Origin: Thiobacillus sp. | GTDB lineage: Bacteria > Pseudomonadota > Gammaproteobacteria > Burkholderiales > Thiobacillaceae | DNA: 64,000 bases | NCBI GenBank assembly: GCA_019459325.1 | Contig: JAIBFA010000065.1 | Location: 1-64,000, forward strand | Reading direction: 5' to 3' | Shown: positions 46,987 to 55,806 of the stretch, piece after piece | Layout: each line of letters starts with the position of its first letter | Position numbering within the stretch: position 1 is the first letter of the stretch | Notes under the pieces: generated by a model | Database searches by the model: none | Told to the model about the DNA's origin: nothing | Seen by the model: only the letters and a program-made list of their open reading frames with translations | Made by a program: the position numbers and the translations under genes

Positions 46987-49005
46987 ATGATGGCAACGCT
47001 TTCCCTGCTTCCCCCCGATCCGGTCCAGTGGGCCTGGGGTATCGTGCTGTTCTGGCTGGTGCTGGGGTTTGCGGCGCTGCTGCTGCAAGGCTCGCAGCAC
47101 CTGCTGACCCGGCTGGTGTTTCCGCTGGGTGCGCTGGGCGCACTCGCCATCGCCGGTGTCGGCATCGCCGGCATGCTGCTGCCGGCCTCCGCCGTCATCC
47201 TGCCGATCGGCCTGCCCGACCTGCCTTTCCATCTGCGGCTGGACGCCCTGTCCGCCTTCTTCATGGTGCTGCTGGGCGGCGCGGCGTTCGGCATCACCGT
47301 CTACGCGTCCGGCTATTTCAAGAGCATGGCCTCCGGCCCGCTGGCGCTGCTGGCCCTGTGGTACCACCTGTTCCTGGCGGGCATGGTCACCGTGCTGCTG
47401 GCCGACGACGCCTACGCCTTCATGGTGGCGTGGGAAGTGATGGCGCTGTCGTCCTACTTCCTCGTCACCACCGACCACAAGATTCCCGAAATCCGCCGCG
47501 CCGGCTTCCTCTATCTGCTGATCGCGCACGTCGGCGCGGTGTCGCTGCTGCTCACCTTCGGCGTGTTGCAGGGCGGCCACGGCGACTATACCTTCGACAC
47601 CATGCGCTTGGCCGAGATGACGCCGTTCTGGGCCTCGGCCGCGTACCTGCTGGCGCTGTTCGGCTTCGGCGCCAAGGCCGGCCTGGTGCCGATGCACGTG
47701 TGGTTGCCGGAAGCGCACCCGGCCGCGCCCTCGCCGGTGTCCGCGCTGATGTCGGGCGTGATGCTGAAGACCGCCATCTACGGTCTGCTGCGGGTGACCT
47801 TCGATCTGCTCAATATCCAGATCGGCTGGTGGGGCACGCTGGCACTGGCGCTCGGTTTGATTACTGCGCTGTACGGCGTGATCTTCGCCGCCGTGCAGTC
47901 GGACATGAAGCGGCTCTTGGCCTGGTCGTCGATCGAAAACATCGGCATCCTGCTCGCCGCTTTCGGCCTCACGCTGATTTTCTACACCGACGGCAAGGGC
48001 GCACTGGCGGCGCTGACGCTCACCGCGATGCTCTACCACGCCCTCAACCATGCCTTCTTCAAGGGTCTGCTGTTCATCGGCACCGGCTCGGTGCTGCACG
48101 CCACCGGGGTGCGCCACATGGGCCATCTGGGCGGCCTGATGCGCTTCATGCCGTGGACGGCCTGGCTGACCCTGATCGGCGCGCTGGCCATCGCCGGGCT
48201 GCCGCCTCTGAACGGCTTCGTGTCGGAATGGCTGCTGCTGCAAGCCTTTCTGATGACCCCCGGCCTGACCCATCCCTACCTCAACATGGTGATTCCGGTG
48301 GCCGCCGCGATCGTGGCGCTGGCCGCAGCACTGGCCGCCTATGTGATGGTGAAGTTCTTCGGCGTCGTGTTTCTTGGGCAGCCACGCGATCCGGCGCTGC
48401 ACGAGGCGCACGAAGCCAGCTGGCCGGAACGTCTGGGCATGCTCTGGCTGGCGGCAGGCTGCGTGCTGCTGGGTCTGTTCCCCGCCCAGGTCATTGCCTG
48501 GCTGGCCCCGGTGGTGCGCCTGCTGAGCAACCAGACGCTGGTGAACGACGGCAACTGGCTGATGCTGGCGCCCGTTTCGGCGGAGCGCGCGAGCTACGCG
48601 CCGCTGATCTTCTTCGCAGTGGTGGCCGTGGTCGTGCTGCTGACCTATCTGTGGGTGCGTCGCGTCTACCACGGCCGGGTGCGCCGCAGCGACCCGTGGG
48701 ATTGCGGCTATCCGGAACAGGACGCGCGCATGCAGGACAGCGCCGAGGGCTTCGGCCAGCCGATCCGGCAGATTTTCGAGGTATTCATGAAGGTGGAACG
48801 GGAAACCCCCGACCCTTTCGACCGCAAGCCGCACTACAGCGGCGCCTCGCTGGACAAGCTCTGGTTCATTCTCTATGAACCCATCGCGCGCGTGACGAAC
48901 TGGCTGTCGCAACAGGCCGGGCGGCTGCAGCACGGTCGCATCCAGTGGTACCTGATCTACAGCTTTGCCACCCTGATCTTCCTCCTGATCTTCACCACAC
49001 GATGA
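46987..49005 (+). CDS. hyfB: HyfB-like antiporter-type membrane subunit
   Basis: A 672-residue polytopic protein of the NuoL/M/N-MrpA/D family, the size of hydrogenase-4 component B. Conserved proton-path residues are present: Glu in AWEVMALSSYF and Lys in FGFGAKAGLVPMHVWLPEAH. The C-terminal extension includes DPWDCGYPE, typical of HyfB/HycC. ATG 46987 is used; a longer frame upstream has no hydrophobic start. It should contribute ion translocation to the Complex-I-like assembly encoded by the next five genes. Confidence 0.88.
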   Translation: MMATLSLLPPDPVQWAWGIVLFWLVLGFAALLLQGSQHLLTRLVFPLGALGALAIAGVGIAGMLLPASAVILPIGLPDLPFHLRLDALSAFFMVLLGGAAFGITVYASGYFKSMASGPLALLALWYHLFLAGMVTVLLADDAYAFMVAWEVMALSSYFLVTTDHKIPEIRRAGFLYLLIAHVGAVSLLLTFGVLQGGHGDYTFDTMRLAEMTPFWASAAYLLALFGFGAKAGLVPMHVWLPEAHPAAPSPVSALMSGVMLKTAIYGLLRVTFDLLNIQIGWWGTLALALGLITALYGVIFAAVQSDMKRLLAWSSIENIGILLAAFGLTLIFYTDGKGALAALTLTAMLYHALNHAFFKGLLFIGTGSVLHATGVRHMGHLGGLMRFMPWTAWLTLIGALAIAGLPPLNGFVSEWLLLQAFLMTPGLTHPYLNMVIPVAAAIVALAAALAAYVMVKFFGVVFLGQPRDPALHEAHEASWPERLGMLWLAAGCVLLGLFPAQVIAWLAPVVRLLSNQTLVNDGNWLMLAPVSAERASYAPLIFFAVVAVVVLLTYLWVRRVYHGRVRRSDPWDCGYPEQDARMQDSAEGFGQPIRQIFEVFMKVERETPDPFDRKPHYSGASLDKLWFILYEPIARVTNWLSQQAGRLQHGRIQWYLIYSFATLIFLLIFTTR

Positions 49006-49940
49006 GCGTTAGCCTGCAACTCGCCCAATCCCTGCTGGCTATCCTGCTGGCGCCGCTGCTGATGGGCTGGGTCAACCAGTGCCGCGCCTGGCTGCAGGGC
49101 CGCACTGCGCCGCCGATCACCCAGCCATACCGCACGCTCCGGAAGCTGTTCCTCAAGGACGCGGTGATCGCGCACCACGCCAGCCCGCTGTTCCGCTTCG
49201 CGCCCTACATGATCTTCGCCTGCATGGCGCTGGCGGCCGGCATCGTACCGACCATCGCCAACGACCTGCCATTCTCGCCGGCCGCCGACGTCATCGCGCT
49301 GGTCGGCATCTTCGCGCTGGCGCGGGTGTTCCTGGCGCTGGCGGCGATGGATATCGGCACCGCCTTCGGCTCGCTGGGTGCGCGCCGCGAGATGCTGGTG
49401 TCCTTCCTCGCCGAACCGGCGTTGTTGATGGTGTTCTTCACCGCCAGCCTGATTTCGCAGTCGACCGAACTGCCCGTCATCGTGCAGACCCTGGCGCTGC
49501 AGGAGTTCGCCATCTACCCCAGCCTGGCATTCGCCGCGGTGGCGTTCTGGATGATCTCGGTGGCTGAGAACGCGCGCATCCCGGTCGACAACCCCAGCAC
49601 CCATCTCGAACTGACCATGATCCACGAGGCGATGATCCTTGAATATTCGGCCCGCCATCTGGCACTCATCGAGTGGGCGGTGGCGCTGAAGCTGTTCACC
49701 TATTCGGCGCTCGGCATCGCACTGTTCCTGCCCTGGGGGATCGCGGCGCAGGGGGACATCGCCGCATTGCCGCTGGCGCTCGTGGCCATGGTCGCGAAAC
49801 TGCTGATCGGCGGTGCCGTGCTGGCCTTCATCGAGACGATTTCGGCCAAGGTGCGGTTGTTCCGCGCGCCGGAGTTCCTCGGCACCGCCTTCCTGCTGGC
49901 GGTGCTGGGCATGCTGATTCATTTCCTGCTGGAGGTGTGA
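49002..49940 (+). CDS. hyfC: HyfC-like (NuoH-type) membrane subunit
   Basis: A 312-residue protein with about eight helices and the NuoH/HyfC signature loop ENARIPVDNPSTHLELTMIH followed by EAMILEYSARHLALIEWA, which contacts the hydrophilic arm in Complex I and group 4 hydrogenases. The start overlaps hyfB by ATGA. It is needed to couple a peripheral arm to the membrane subunits, so its retention argues for a complete two-armed complex. Confidence 0.88.
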   Translation: MSVSLQLAQSLLAILLAPLLMGWVNQCRAWLQGRTAPPITQPYRTLRKLFLKDAVIAHHASPLFRFAPYMIFACMALAAGIVPTIANDLPFSPAADVIALVGIFALARVFLALAAMDIGTAFGSLGARREMLVSFLAEPALLMVFFTASLISQSTELPVIVQTLALQEFAIYPSLAFAAVAFWMISVAENARIPVDNPSTHLELTMIHEAMILEYSARHLALIEWAVALKLFTYSALGIALFLPWGIAAQGDIAALPLALVAMVAKLLIGGAVLAFIETISAKVRLFRAPEFLGTAFLLAVLGMLIHFLLEV

Positions 49941-49941
49941 C

Positions 49942-50604
49942 GTGTCGCTGACTTACCACCTGCAAATCGTCAACCTGCTGGCCGCCCTGCTGCTGCTGAT
50001 TTCCTTTGCCATGCTGTCGCAGCGCCGCATCGCCGGGCTGATCACGCTGTTCGCCTGGCAGGGCGCGGCGCTGACGGCGTCCACTGCACTGGTCGCCTGG
50101 TCCACCGGCCAGCACCACCTGTATTACTCGGCCGCGATCACCCTGGTGCTCAAGGTGATCGCCATGCCCTGGTACTTTTTCCGCATCGTCAAAAAGCTCG
50201 ACGTCGACCGCGATGTCGAACCGATGATCAACATCCCCACCACCATGCTGATCGGCATCGTGCTGGTGATCTTCGCGTTCAACCTGGCGCTGCCCATTTC
50301 CGAGTTGTCCGGCACCGTGATGCGCTCGACCTTGGGCATCGCACTCGCCTGCGTGCTGCTCGCCTTCCTCATGATGATCACGCGCAGGAAGGCGATCCCC
50401 CAGGTGATCGGCTTCCTGGCGATGGAAAACGGTCTGTTCTTCGCCGCAACGAGCACATCCTATGGGATGCCCCTTGTCGTCGAACTGGGCGTGGCCCTCG
50501 ATGTGATGGTGGCGGTGTTCGTGCTCTCCATCTTCTTCTTCCAGATCCGCGAGACCTTCGATTCGCTGGATCTGAAACACATGGAAAAACTGAAAGAACG
50601 CTGA
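49942..50604 (+). CDS. hyfE: HyfE-like (NuoK-type) membrane subunit
   Basis: A 220-residue protein from GTG 49942 with about six or seven helices. The region GIALACVLLAFLMMITRRKA, then IPQVIGFLAMENGLFFAATS is typical of HyfE, including the intramembrane Glu in MENGLF that corresponds to NuoK. It starts one base after the hyfC stop. Confidence 0.85.
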   Translation: MSLTYHLQIVNLLAALLLLISFAMLSQRRIAGLITLFAWQGAALTASTALVAWSTGQHHLYYSAAITLVLKVIAMPWYFFRIVKKLDVDRDVEPMINIPTTMLIGIVLVIFAFNLALPISELSGTVMRSTLGIALACVLLAFLMMITRRKAIPQVIGFLAMENGLFFAATSTSYGMPLVVELGVALDVMVAVFVLSIFFFQIRETFDSLDLKHMEKLKER

Positions 50605-50605
50605 G

Positions 50606-52057
50606 ATGGAAATCTACTGGCTGCTCGGCATTCCGTTGACAGGGGGCGTGTTCCTGGCGCTCTGGGGCTGCAGAAAGCACGCGCCGGAAATCAATGCGCT
50701 GTTCAGCCTGGCCACGCTGCTGGCCGCCGCGTGGCTGACCCACCGCATCATCGACCAGGGGCCGATGATGGTGGGTGCCGGTTGGTTCTTCATCGACTCG
50801 TTCAACGTCTTCCTGGTCGCGCTGACTGCCTTCGTCGCCTTCACCACGGCGCTGTTCTCGCGCCCCTACATGCGCATCGAGGCGGAGCACGGCAAGCTCA
50901 ACGCCCAGCGCCTGCGGCTCTATCACAGCAGCTACCAGATTTTCATCGGCGCCATGCTGCTGGCGCTGACCACCAACAACATGGGCATCCTGTGGGTGGC
51001 GATGGAAGCGGCGACGCTCGCCACCGTGCTGCTGGTTTCGCTATATCGCACCCCGGCCTCGCTGGAAGCTGCGTGGAAGTATTTCATCCTGTGCGGCGTC
51101 GGCATCGCGCTGGCGCTGTTCGGCACCATCCTGCTCTACTTCGCGGCGGAGAAAATTCTCGGCTCGGGCGGCACCGCCTTGCTGTGGACGCATCTCAACG
51201 GCGTCAAGGCACAGCTGGAGCCGACGGTGCTGTCCCTGGCCTTCGTCTTCCTGCTGGTCGGCTACGGCACGAAAGTGGGCCTGGCGCCGCTGCACAGCTG
51301 GTTGCCGGACGCCCACGCCGAAGGCCCGACGCCGGTGTCCGCCGTGCTGTCGGGCCTGCTGCTCAACGTCGCGCTGTACGCGGTGATGCGCTCCAAGGTG
51401 CTGGTCGACGGCGCGCTCGGCAACGACCTGGCGGGCAACCTGATGATGGGCTTCGGCCTCTTCTCGGTGGTGCTGGCCGCCTTCCTGATCAAGCGCCAGA
51501 CCGATGTGAAGCGCATGTTCGCCTACTCGTCGATCGAGCACATGGGCCTCATCACTTTCGCCTTCGGTATGGGCGGCGCGGTGGCGAACTTCGCGGCGCT
51601 GCTGCACATGACCATGCACTCGCTGACCAAGTCCGCCATCTTCTTCGCCGTCGGCCACGCCACGCAGAAAGCCGGCACCCAGCTGATGGCCGACATCCGC
51701 GGGCTGATCCAGACCAACCCCACCATCGGCTGGGGGCTGATGCTAGGCACCGTCGCCATCCTCGGCGTGCCGCCCTTCGGCGTGTTCGCCAGCGAATTCC
51801 TCATCATCACCACCGCCATGCACGAGCATCCCTGGGCCACGCCTTTCCTGCTGCTGGCGCTGGGCGTGGCCTTCGCCTCGATCTTCGGCAAGGTGCAGCC
51901 GATGGTGTTCGGCGAAACCGAATTGCCGAAGCTGCCTTACCAGCCCGCGCTGGCGCCGGTGTTCCTGCACCTGGGACTAGTGCTGATGCTGGGCCTGTTC
52001 ATCCCGCCCTACCTCGCCGACTGGTACCGGCAGGCCGCGCAACTTCTGGGAGGCTGA
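50606..52057 (+). CDS. hyfF: HyfF-like antiporter-type membrane subunit
   Basis: A 483-residue second NuoN/M-type subunit. It keeps Glu in WVAMEAATLATVLLV, Lys in GYGTKVGLAPLHSWLPDAHA, and the helix-break region GPTPVSAVLSGLLLNVALY. It begins one base after hyfE. With HyfB it gives the complex at least two potential ion channels. Confidence 0.88.
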   Translation: MEIYWLLGIPLTGGVFLALWGCRKHAPEINALFSLATLLAAAWLTHRIIDQGPMMVGAGWFFIDSFNVFLVALTAFVAFTTALFSRPYMRIEAEHGKLNAQRLRLYHSSYQIFIGAMLLALTTNNMGILWVAMEAATLATVLLVSLYRTPASLEAAWKYFILCGVGIALALFGTILLYFAAEKILGSGGTALLWTHLNGVKAQLEPTVLSLAFVFLLVGYGTKVGLAPLHSWLPDAHAEGPTPVSAVLSGLLLNVALYAVMRSKVLVDGALGNDLAGNLMMGFGLFSVVLAAFLIKRQTDVKRMFAYSSIEHMGLITFAFGMGGAVANFAALLHMTMHSLTKSAIFFAVGHATQKAGTQLMADIRGLIQTNPTIGWGLMLGTVAILGVPPFGVFASEFLIITTAMHEHPWATPFLLLALGVAFASIFGKVQPMVFGETELPKLPYQPALAPVFLHLGLVLMLGLFIPPYLADWYRQAAQLLGG

Positions 52058-52058
52058 C

Positions 52059-53600
52059 ATGCAAATCGGCGAACACGACTGGCACCTCGATCCGTTCGGC
52101 AGGCACATCTGGCGCGGCCGCATGGAGGCCGGCCAGCTGCTCGCGCTGGCCCGTGCAGTCAAGGAGGAAGGCGGACAGCTCGTCGCCCTGTGGGGCTCGG
52201 ACGACCGTCATCTGGATGGCGGCTTCGCCATTCATGCGGCCTTCCTCACCGGCGCCGGGCTCGCCTGGGCGAGCAGCGCCCTGCCGGCGGAGGCGCCGGC
52301 CTACCCCGACCTCGCGCACATCTTCCCGCAGGCCGACCGCATGCAGCGTGCGACTTTCGACCTGCTCGGCATCACCGCCAGCGAAGCGGTGGACGAGCGC
52401 AAATGGCTGCGCCACGGCGCCTGGCCGGCGAACGTTTTCCCGCTGCGCCGCGACTTCGATCCGAGTCTGCCGCCCATCCACGACACCGACGCCTACCCCT
52501 TCATCCGTGTCGAGGGCGACGGCGTGCACGAGATTCCGGTCGGCCCGATCCACGCCGGCACCATCGAGCCGGGGCATTTCCGCTTCTCCATCATCGGCGA
52601 GCGCATCCTCCGGCTGGAACAGCGCCTCGGCTACACCCACAAGGGCACGGAAAAACGCTTCGAGGGCATGGACCTCGCGACCGGCGCCAAGCTGGCCGGA
52701 CGCGTCTCCGGCGATTCGCACAGCGCCTATGCCTGGGCCTACTGCATGGCGGTCGAGAGCGCCACTGCCAGCGCAGTGCCCGAGCGCGCCGTGTGGCTGC
52801 GCGCGCTGTTCCTGGAAATCGAGCGCATCGCCAACCATCTGGGCGACCTCGGCTACCTCGGCAACGACGTCGCGCTCGGCTTCGGCTTCATGCAGTTCTG
52901 GCGGCTGAAGGAGGACTGGTTGCGGCTCAGCGCGAAACTGTTCGGCCACCGCTACCTGTTCGACTGCATCGTGCCGGGCGGCGTGGCGAAGGACATCGAC
53001 GACGGCGGCCGCGCGGAACTGGCCGCCGAGGCCGACCGCATCGAGGCGGAAGTGCGTTCGCTCAAGGCCATCTACGACGATCACGCCACGCTGCAGGATC
53101 GTTTCGCCAACACCGGCATCGTGAAACCCGACCTGGCGGCGCGGCTCGGCCTCACGGGTCTCGCCGGACGCGCCAGCGCGCAGGCCTGGGACGCCCGCGC
53201 CCAGTTCCCGCAGGCGCCCTACGACCAGCTCGACGTCAGCATGGCCACGCAGCGGCGCGGCGACGTGTTGGCGCGCGCCGAAGTGCGCTTCGCCGAAGTC
53301 ACCGAATCGCTGCGCTTGATCCGCGCGCTGCTCACGCGCCTGCCGGCGGGCGAGCTGCACGCGCCGCTCGCTCCGGTTGCGGCAGTGTGCGAAGGCGTCG
53401 GCTGGGTGGAAGGCTGGCGCGGCGAAGTGGTGGTAGCGGTGAGGATCGGCGCGGACGGCCGGCTCGACCGCGTGCACCCGCACGACCCGTCGTGGCAGAA
53501 CTGGCCGCTGCTGGAAATCGGCGTGCTCGGCAACATCGTTCCCGACTTCCCGCTCATCAACAAATCGTTCAACCTCTCCTACAGCGGACAGGATTTATAA
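52059..53600 (+). CDS. hyfG: HyfG-like (NuoCD-type) large subunit without NiFe ligands
   Basis: A 513-residue fusion of a NuoC-like domain (1-~140) and a NuoD/hydrogenase-large-subunit-like domain (YTHKGTEKRFEGMDLA; LEIERIANHLGDLGYLGND). In NiFe group 4 hydrogenases the first ligand pair lies in R-x-C-G-x-C and the last in DPCxxC near the C-terminus. Here the first is RVSGDSHSAYAW and the protein ends DFPLINKSFNLSYSGQDL, so all four NiFe cysteines are absent. It cannot hold a NiFe site and belongs with Ehr-type complexes or Complex I-like proteins. Confidence 0.88.
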   Translation: MQIGEHDWHLDPFGRHIWRGRMEAGQLLALARAVKEEGGQLVALWGSDDRHLDGGFAIHAAFLTGAGLAWASSALPAEAPAYPDLAHIFPQADRMQRATFDLLGITASEAVDERKWLRHGAWPANVFPLRRDFDPSLPPIHDTDAYPFIRVEGDGVHEIPVGPIHAGTIEPGHFRFSIIGERILRLEQRLGYTHKGTEKRFEGMDLATGAKLAGRVSGDSHSAYAWAYCMAVESATASAVPERAVWLRALFLEIERIANHLGDLGYLGNDVALGFGFMQFWRLKEDWLRLSAKLFGHRYLFDCIVPGGVAKDIDDGGRAELAAEADRIEAEVRSLKAIYDDHATLQDRFANTGIVKPDLAARLGLTGLAGRASAQAWDARAQFPQAPYDQLDVSMATQRRGDVLARAEVRFAEVTESLRLIRALLTRLPAGELHAPLAPVAAVCEGVGWVEGWRGEVVVAVRIGADGRLDRVHPHDPSWQNWPLLEIGVLGNIVPDFPLINKSFNLSYSGQDL

Positions 53601-54131
53601 ATGGCGACGCACCTGATCCTGCAGAAGATATTCAAGACCGGCTTCGTCTCCGAGCCGGCGCCCGAAGCCGACCTCGCATTGCGCACGCGCGAGCAGGAAC
53701 TGCATGCGGACATCCTCAGGGTGTTCGGCCAGTCGGTGGCGATCCGCCACGTCGACGCCGGCTCCTGCAACGGCTGCGAACTGGAAATCCACGCGATCAA
53801 CGGGCCGCACTACAACATCGAGGGCATGGGGGTGAAGTTCGTGGCGAGCCCGCGCCATGCCGACGTGCTGCTGGTAACCGGCCCGGTCTCGCGCAATCTG
53901 GAAGTCGCATTGAAGCGCGCGTTTGAAGCCACCCCGGAACCCAAGTGGGTGATCGCCATGGGCGACTGCGGCTGCACGGGGGGGATGTTCGGCGAGAGCT
54001 ACGCCTCGTGCGGAAAAGTCTCCAACGTCATCCCGGTCGATGTGGAAGTGCCCGGCTGCCCACCCACGCCGATTGCCCTGCTGCAAGGCATCCTTGCCGC
54101 CGTCAGCAAGGGCAGGAACACGGCGGCTTAG
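53601..54131 (+). CDS. hyfI: HyfI-like (NuoB-type) Fe-S small subunit
   Basis: A 176-residue NuoB-family protein. The [4Fe-4S] (N2-like) ligands are retained: Cys56 and Cys59 (GSCNGCELEIHAINGP), Cys123/125 (GDCGCTGG) and Cys153 (VPGCPPTP). It starts directly after the hyfG stop. It is shorter than E. coli HyfI. No HyfA/HyfH-like ferredoxin gene follows, so the electron entry route is not encoded here. Confidence 0.87.
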   Translation: MATHLILQKIFKTGFVSEPAPEADLALRTREQELHADILRVFGQSVAIRHVDAGSCNGCELEIHAINGPHYNIEGMGVKFVASPRHADVLLVTGPVSRNLEVALKRAFEATPEPKWVIAMGDCGCTGGMFGESYASCGKVSNVIPVDVEVPGCPPTPIALLQGILAAVSKGRNTAA

Positions 54132-54172
54132 GCGGCTCCCAGCCCCTGACGTGCCCGACCGGGCGCCGGGTC

Positions 54173-54430
54173 TTATGCCTTGGGTTTTCTGCCGGGGCTG
54201 GCGGTCGGGATATAGCCCGCTATCCGGTACAACATCCCTTCGATTTTCTGGCCCTTGATGAATCGCGTCGAGTGACACGCGATGATGTCCCCGCGTTTCG
54301 ACAATTCGGACAGATACAGTCGCACGTCGGCCAGCGGAATCCGGGTCGCTGCAGCGATGTCGGAGTCGAGCTGCTCACCCCGATCTTTCAGGTATTGATG
54401 GATTTTCTGCATGTCTTTGGCACCTGGCAT
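54173..54430 (-). CDS. Small winged-helix-like protein, 85 aa
   Basis: An 85-residue protein whose pattern (MQKIHQYLKDRGEQLDSDIA, then IPLADVRLYLSELSKRGDIIACH) fits a small winged helix-turn-helix, followed by a basic tail. It could be a DNA-binding regulator. It faces the end of hyfI. Start could also be at the second Met (54412). Confidence 0.6.
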   Translation of the reverse strand: MPGAKDMQKIHQYLKDRGEQLDSDIAAATRIPLADVRLYLSELSKRGDIIACHSTRFIKGQKIEGMLYRIAGYIPTASPGRKPKA

Positions 54431-54448
54431 ATTGGAATGGTAAGGCTT

Positions 54449-55339
54449 TTAGCGGCCGGAAGCCTTGGCCCAATGCAATTCAGCCCCCTCGCGCAGACTG
54501 CGCACGAGCGCTGAAAAGTCGAGCGGGAACTGATCCGCGAGCGCCCTCGCCCGTTCTTCCAGCTGTTCCCAATCGAGGGAATAGCCGGCTTCGGCAAAAG
54601 CAAAGGCAATGTGGTTGTCGCCCCCGGAGACCGTCCCCACATGCACGCGCCCCTCGAAGGCTTCGTTCAGCAAGGTCAGGTGGCGGCGCCAGTGTTTTCG
54701 CGACCCGGCGAAGTTGGCGACGAGCAGGCCGCCCGCCCGCAGTCGGCGGCGCGCCGCCCGGTAGAAGCTGCGATTGAGAAAAGCCGGGGCGATGCCTTTG
54801 GCGTCGAAGCCATCCAGCAGCAGAACGTCGGCATCGCCCTCGGCGGCGGGCAGATACTCGGCTGCATCGGCCTCGATGATCGCCAGGCGGGGGTCGTCGG
54901 GAACGCCGAACGCCCCGCGCAGGGCGATGACATCGGGATTCACCTCGACGACGGTCAGCTGGGCACGCGGCAGATGGCGGTGGCAGAACTTGGCCAGCGA
55001 ACCGCCACCCAGCCCGACCATCAGCACCTGGCCGGGGTCCGGCACGAACAACAGAAAGGCCATCATCTTGCGGGTGTAGGCAAACTCGAGGTCGAAGGGC
55101 GCGTCGAGGCGCATCGAACTCTGGATGTACCCCAGGCTGAAATAAAGTCGCCGCGTCCAGTCGTCCTCGACGATGAAGGGCTTGCCGTAGCAACCGGCCG
55201 TGATCTGGGCACACAACTCATCCGGGTCGCACGGCTCCGATTCGAGCAGGAGCAGGCTGCCGCGTTCGCCCAGATCGTTTAAAACCTTACCGGACAGTTT
55301 CAGCAGCGGGGTGTTCGGGGCCATGGCCTTAGTGCTCAT
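54449..55339 (-). CDS. Spermidine-synthase-like methyltransferase-fold protein
   Basis: A 296-residue protein with the SpeE-type Rossmann core: VLMVGLGGGSLAKFCHRHLP, VVEVNPDVIAL, EADAAEYL and DVLLLDGFDAKG. The decarboxy-SAM and putrescine pocket residues cannot be confirmed by eye, so it may be a spermidine synthase-like protein of other specificity. It lies 18 bp upstream of the small winged-helix gene. Confidence 0.75.
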   Translation of the reverse strand: MSTKAMAPNTPLLKLSGKVLNDLGERGSLLLLESEPCDPDELCAQITAGCYGKPFIVEDDWTRRLYFSLGYIQSSMRLDAPFDLEFAYTRKMMAFLLFVPDPGQVLMVGLGGGSLAKFCHRHLPRAQLTVVEVNPDVIALRGAFGVPDDPRLAIIEADAAEYLPAAEGDADVLLLDGFDAKGIAPAFLNRSFYRAARRRLRAGGLLVANFAGSRKHWRRHLTLLNEAFEGRVHVGTVSGGDNHIAFAFAEAGYSLDWEQLEERARALADQFPLDFSALVRSLREGAELHWAKASGR

Positions 55340-55562
55340 CGGTCTCTCTCGATTGCCTCCGCTGTGTCATCGGATTGCAGCTGGGGGAAGCCACGCTGCG
55401 GCCTCCCCGTAAAACCGCCCCGCAGTGACAGCAGCCGGATTCAGTGCCTGCGATTAAGGGTAGGCGAAGATTGATCTTTTCAACAATCACGCATATTACA
55501 TGGTACTTGAATGGCAATCTAGTTATCATTGCATACACATCGCATGCACATACCGACCTCCC

Positions 55563-55769
55563 ATGGAAACCCGCACCGCCAGACTGACGCTCCTGATCGA
55601 TCCGAGAAAAAAACAGTTCTTCGAGGAGATCTGTGCCCAGCAAGACCTCACCTCGTCACAAGTGGTGCGCAGGCTGATCCACCAGTACATCCTCGAACAC
55701 GCGGGAACGCGCGAGTTGCCCGAATGGCTCACGGATCCTGCCGCCAAGGCCGGGCTCAAGTCGCAGTGA
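55563..55769 (+). CDS. Small RHH/CopG-like protein
   Basis: About 68 residues from ATG 55563 (METRTARLTLLIDPRKKQFF, then DLTSSQVVRRLIHQYILEHA). The short basic strand plus two helices fits a ribbon-helix-helix DNA-binding protein of the CopG/Arc type. No toxin gene is adjacent. It is likely co-transcribed with the YkgJ gene 37 bp downstream. Confidence 0.6.
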   Translation: METRTARLTLLIDPRKKQFFEEICAQQDLTSSQVVRRLIHQYILEHAGTRELPEWLTDPAAKAGLKSQ

Positions 55770-55806
55770 AGATCGCATTCGCCAAACGATCAAAGCAGAA
55801 AGCCCA

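Noticed and set aside
46987-54131. A hydrogenase-4 (H2-evolving) operon
   Set aside because: The large subunit lacks all four NiFe-binding cysteines and no ferredoxin subunit or maturation gene is present, so hydrogenase function is not supported despite overall similarity.
55326-55643. Minus-strand frame of about 104 codons upstream of the RHH gene
   Set aside because: It overlaps the start of the spermidine-synthase-like gene and the RHH gene in antisense and shows no conserved feature.
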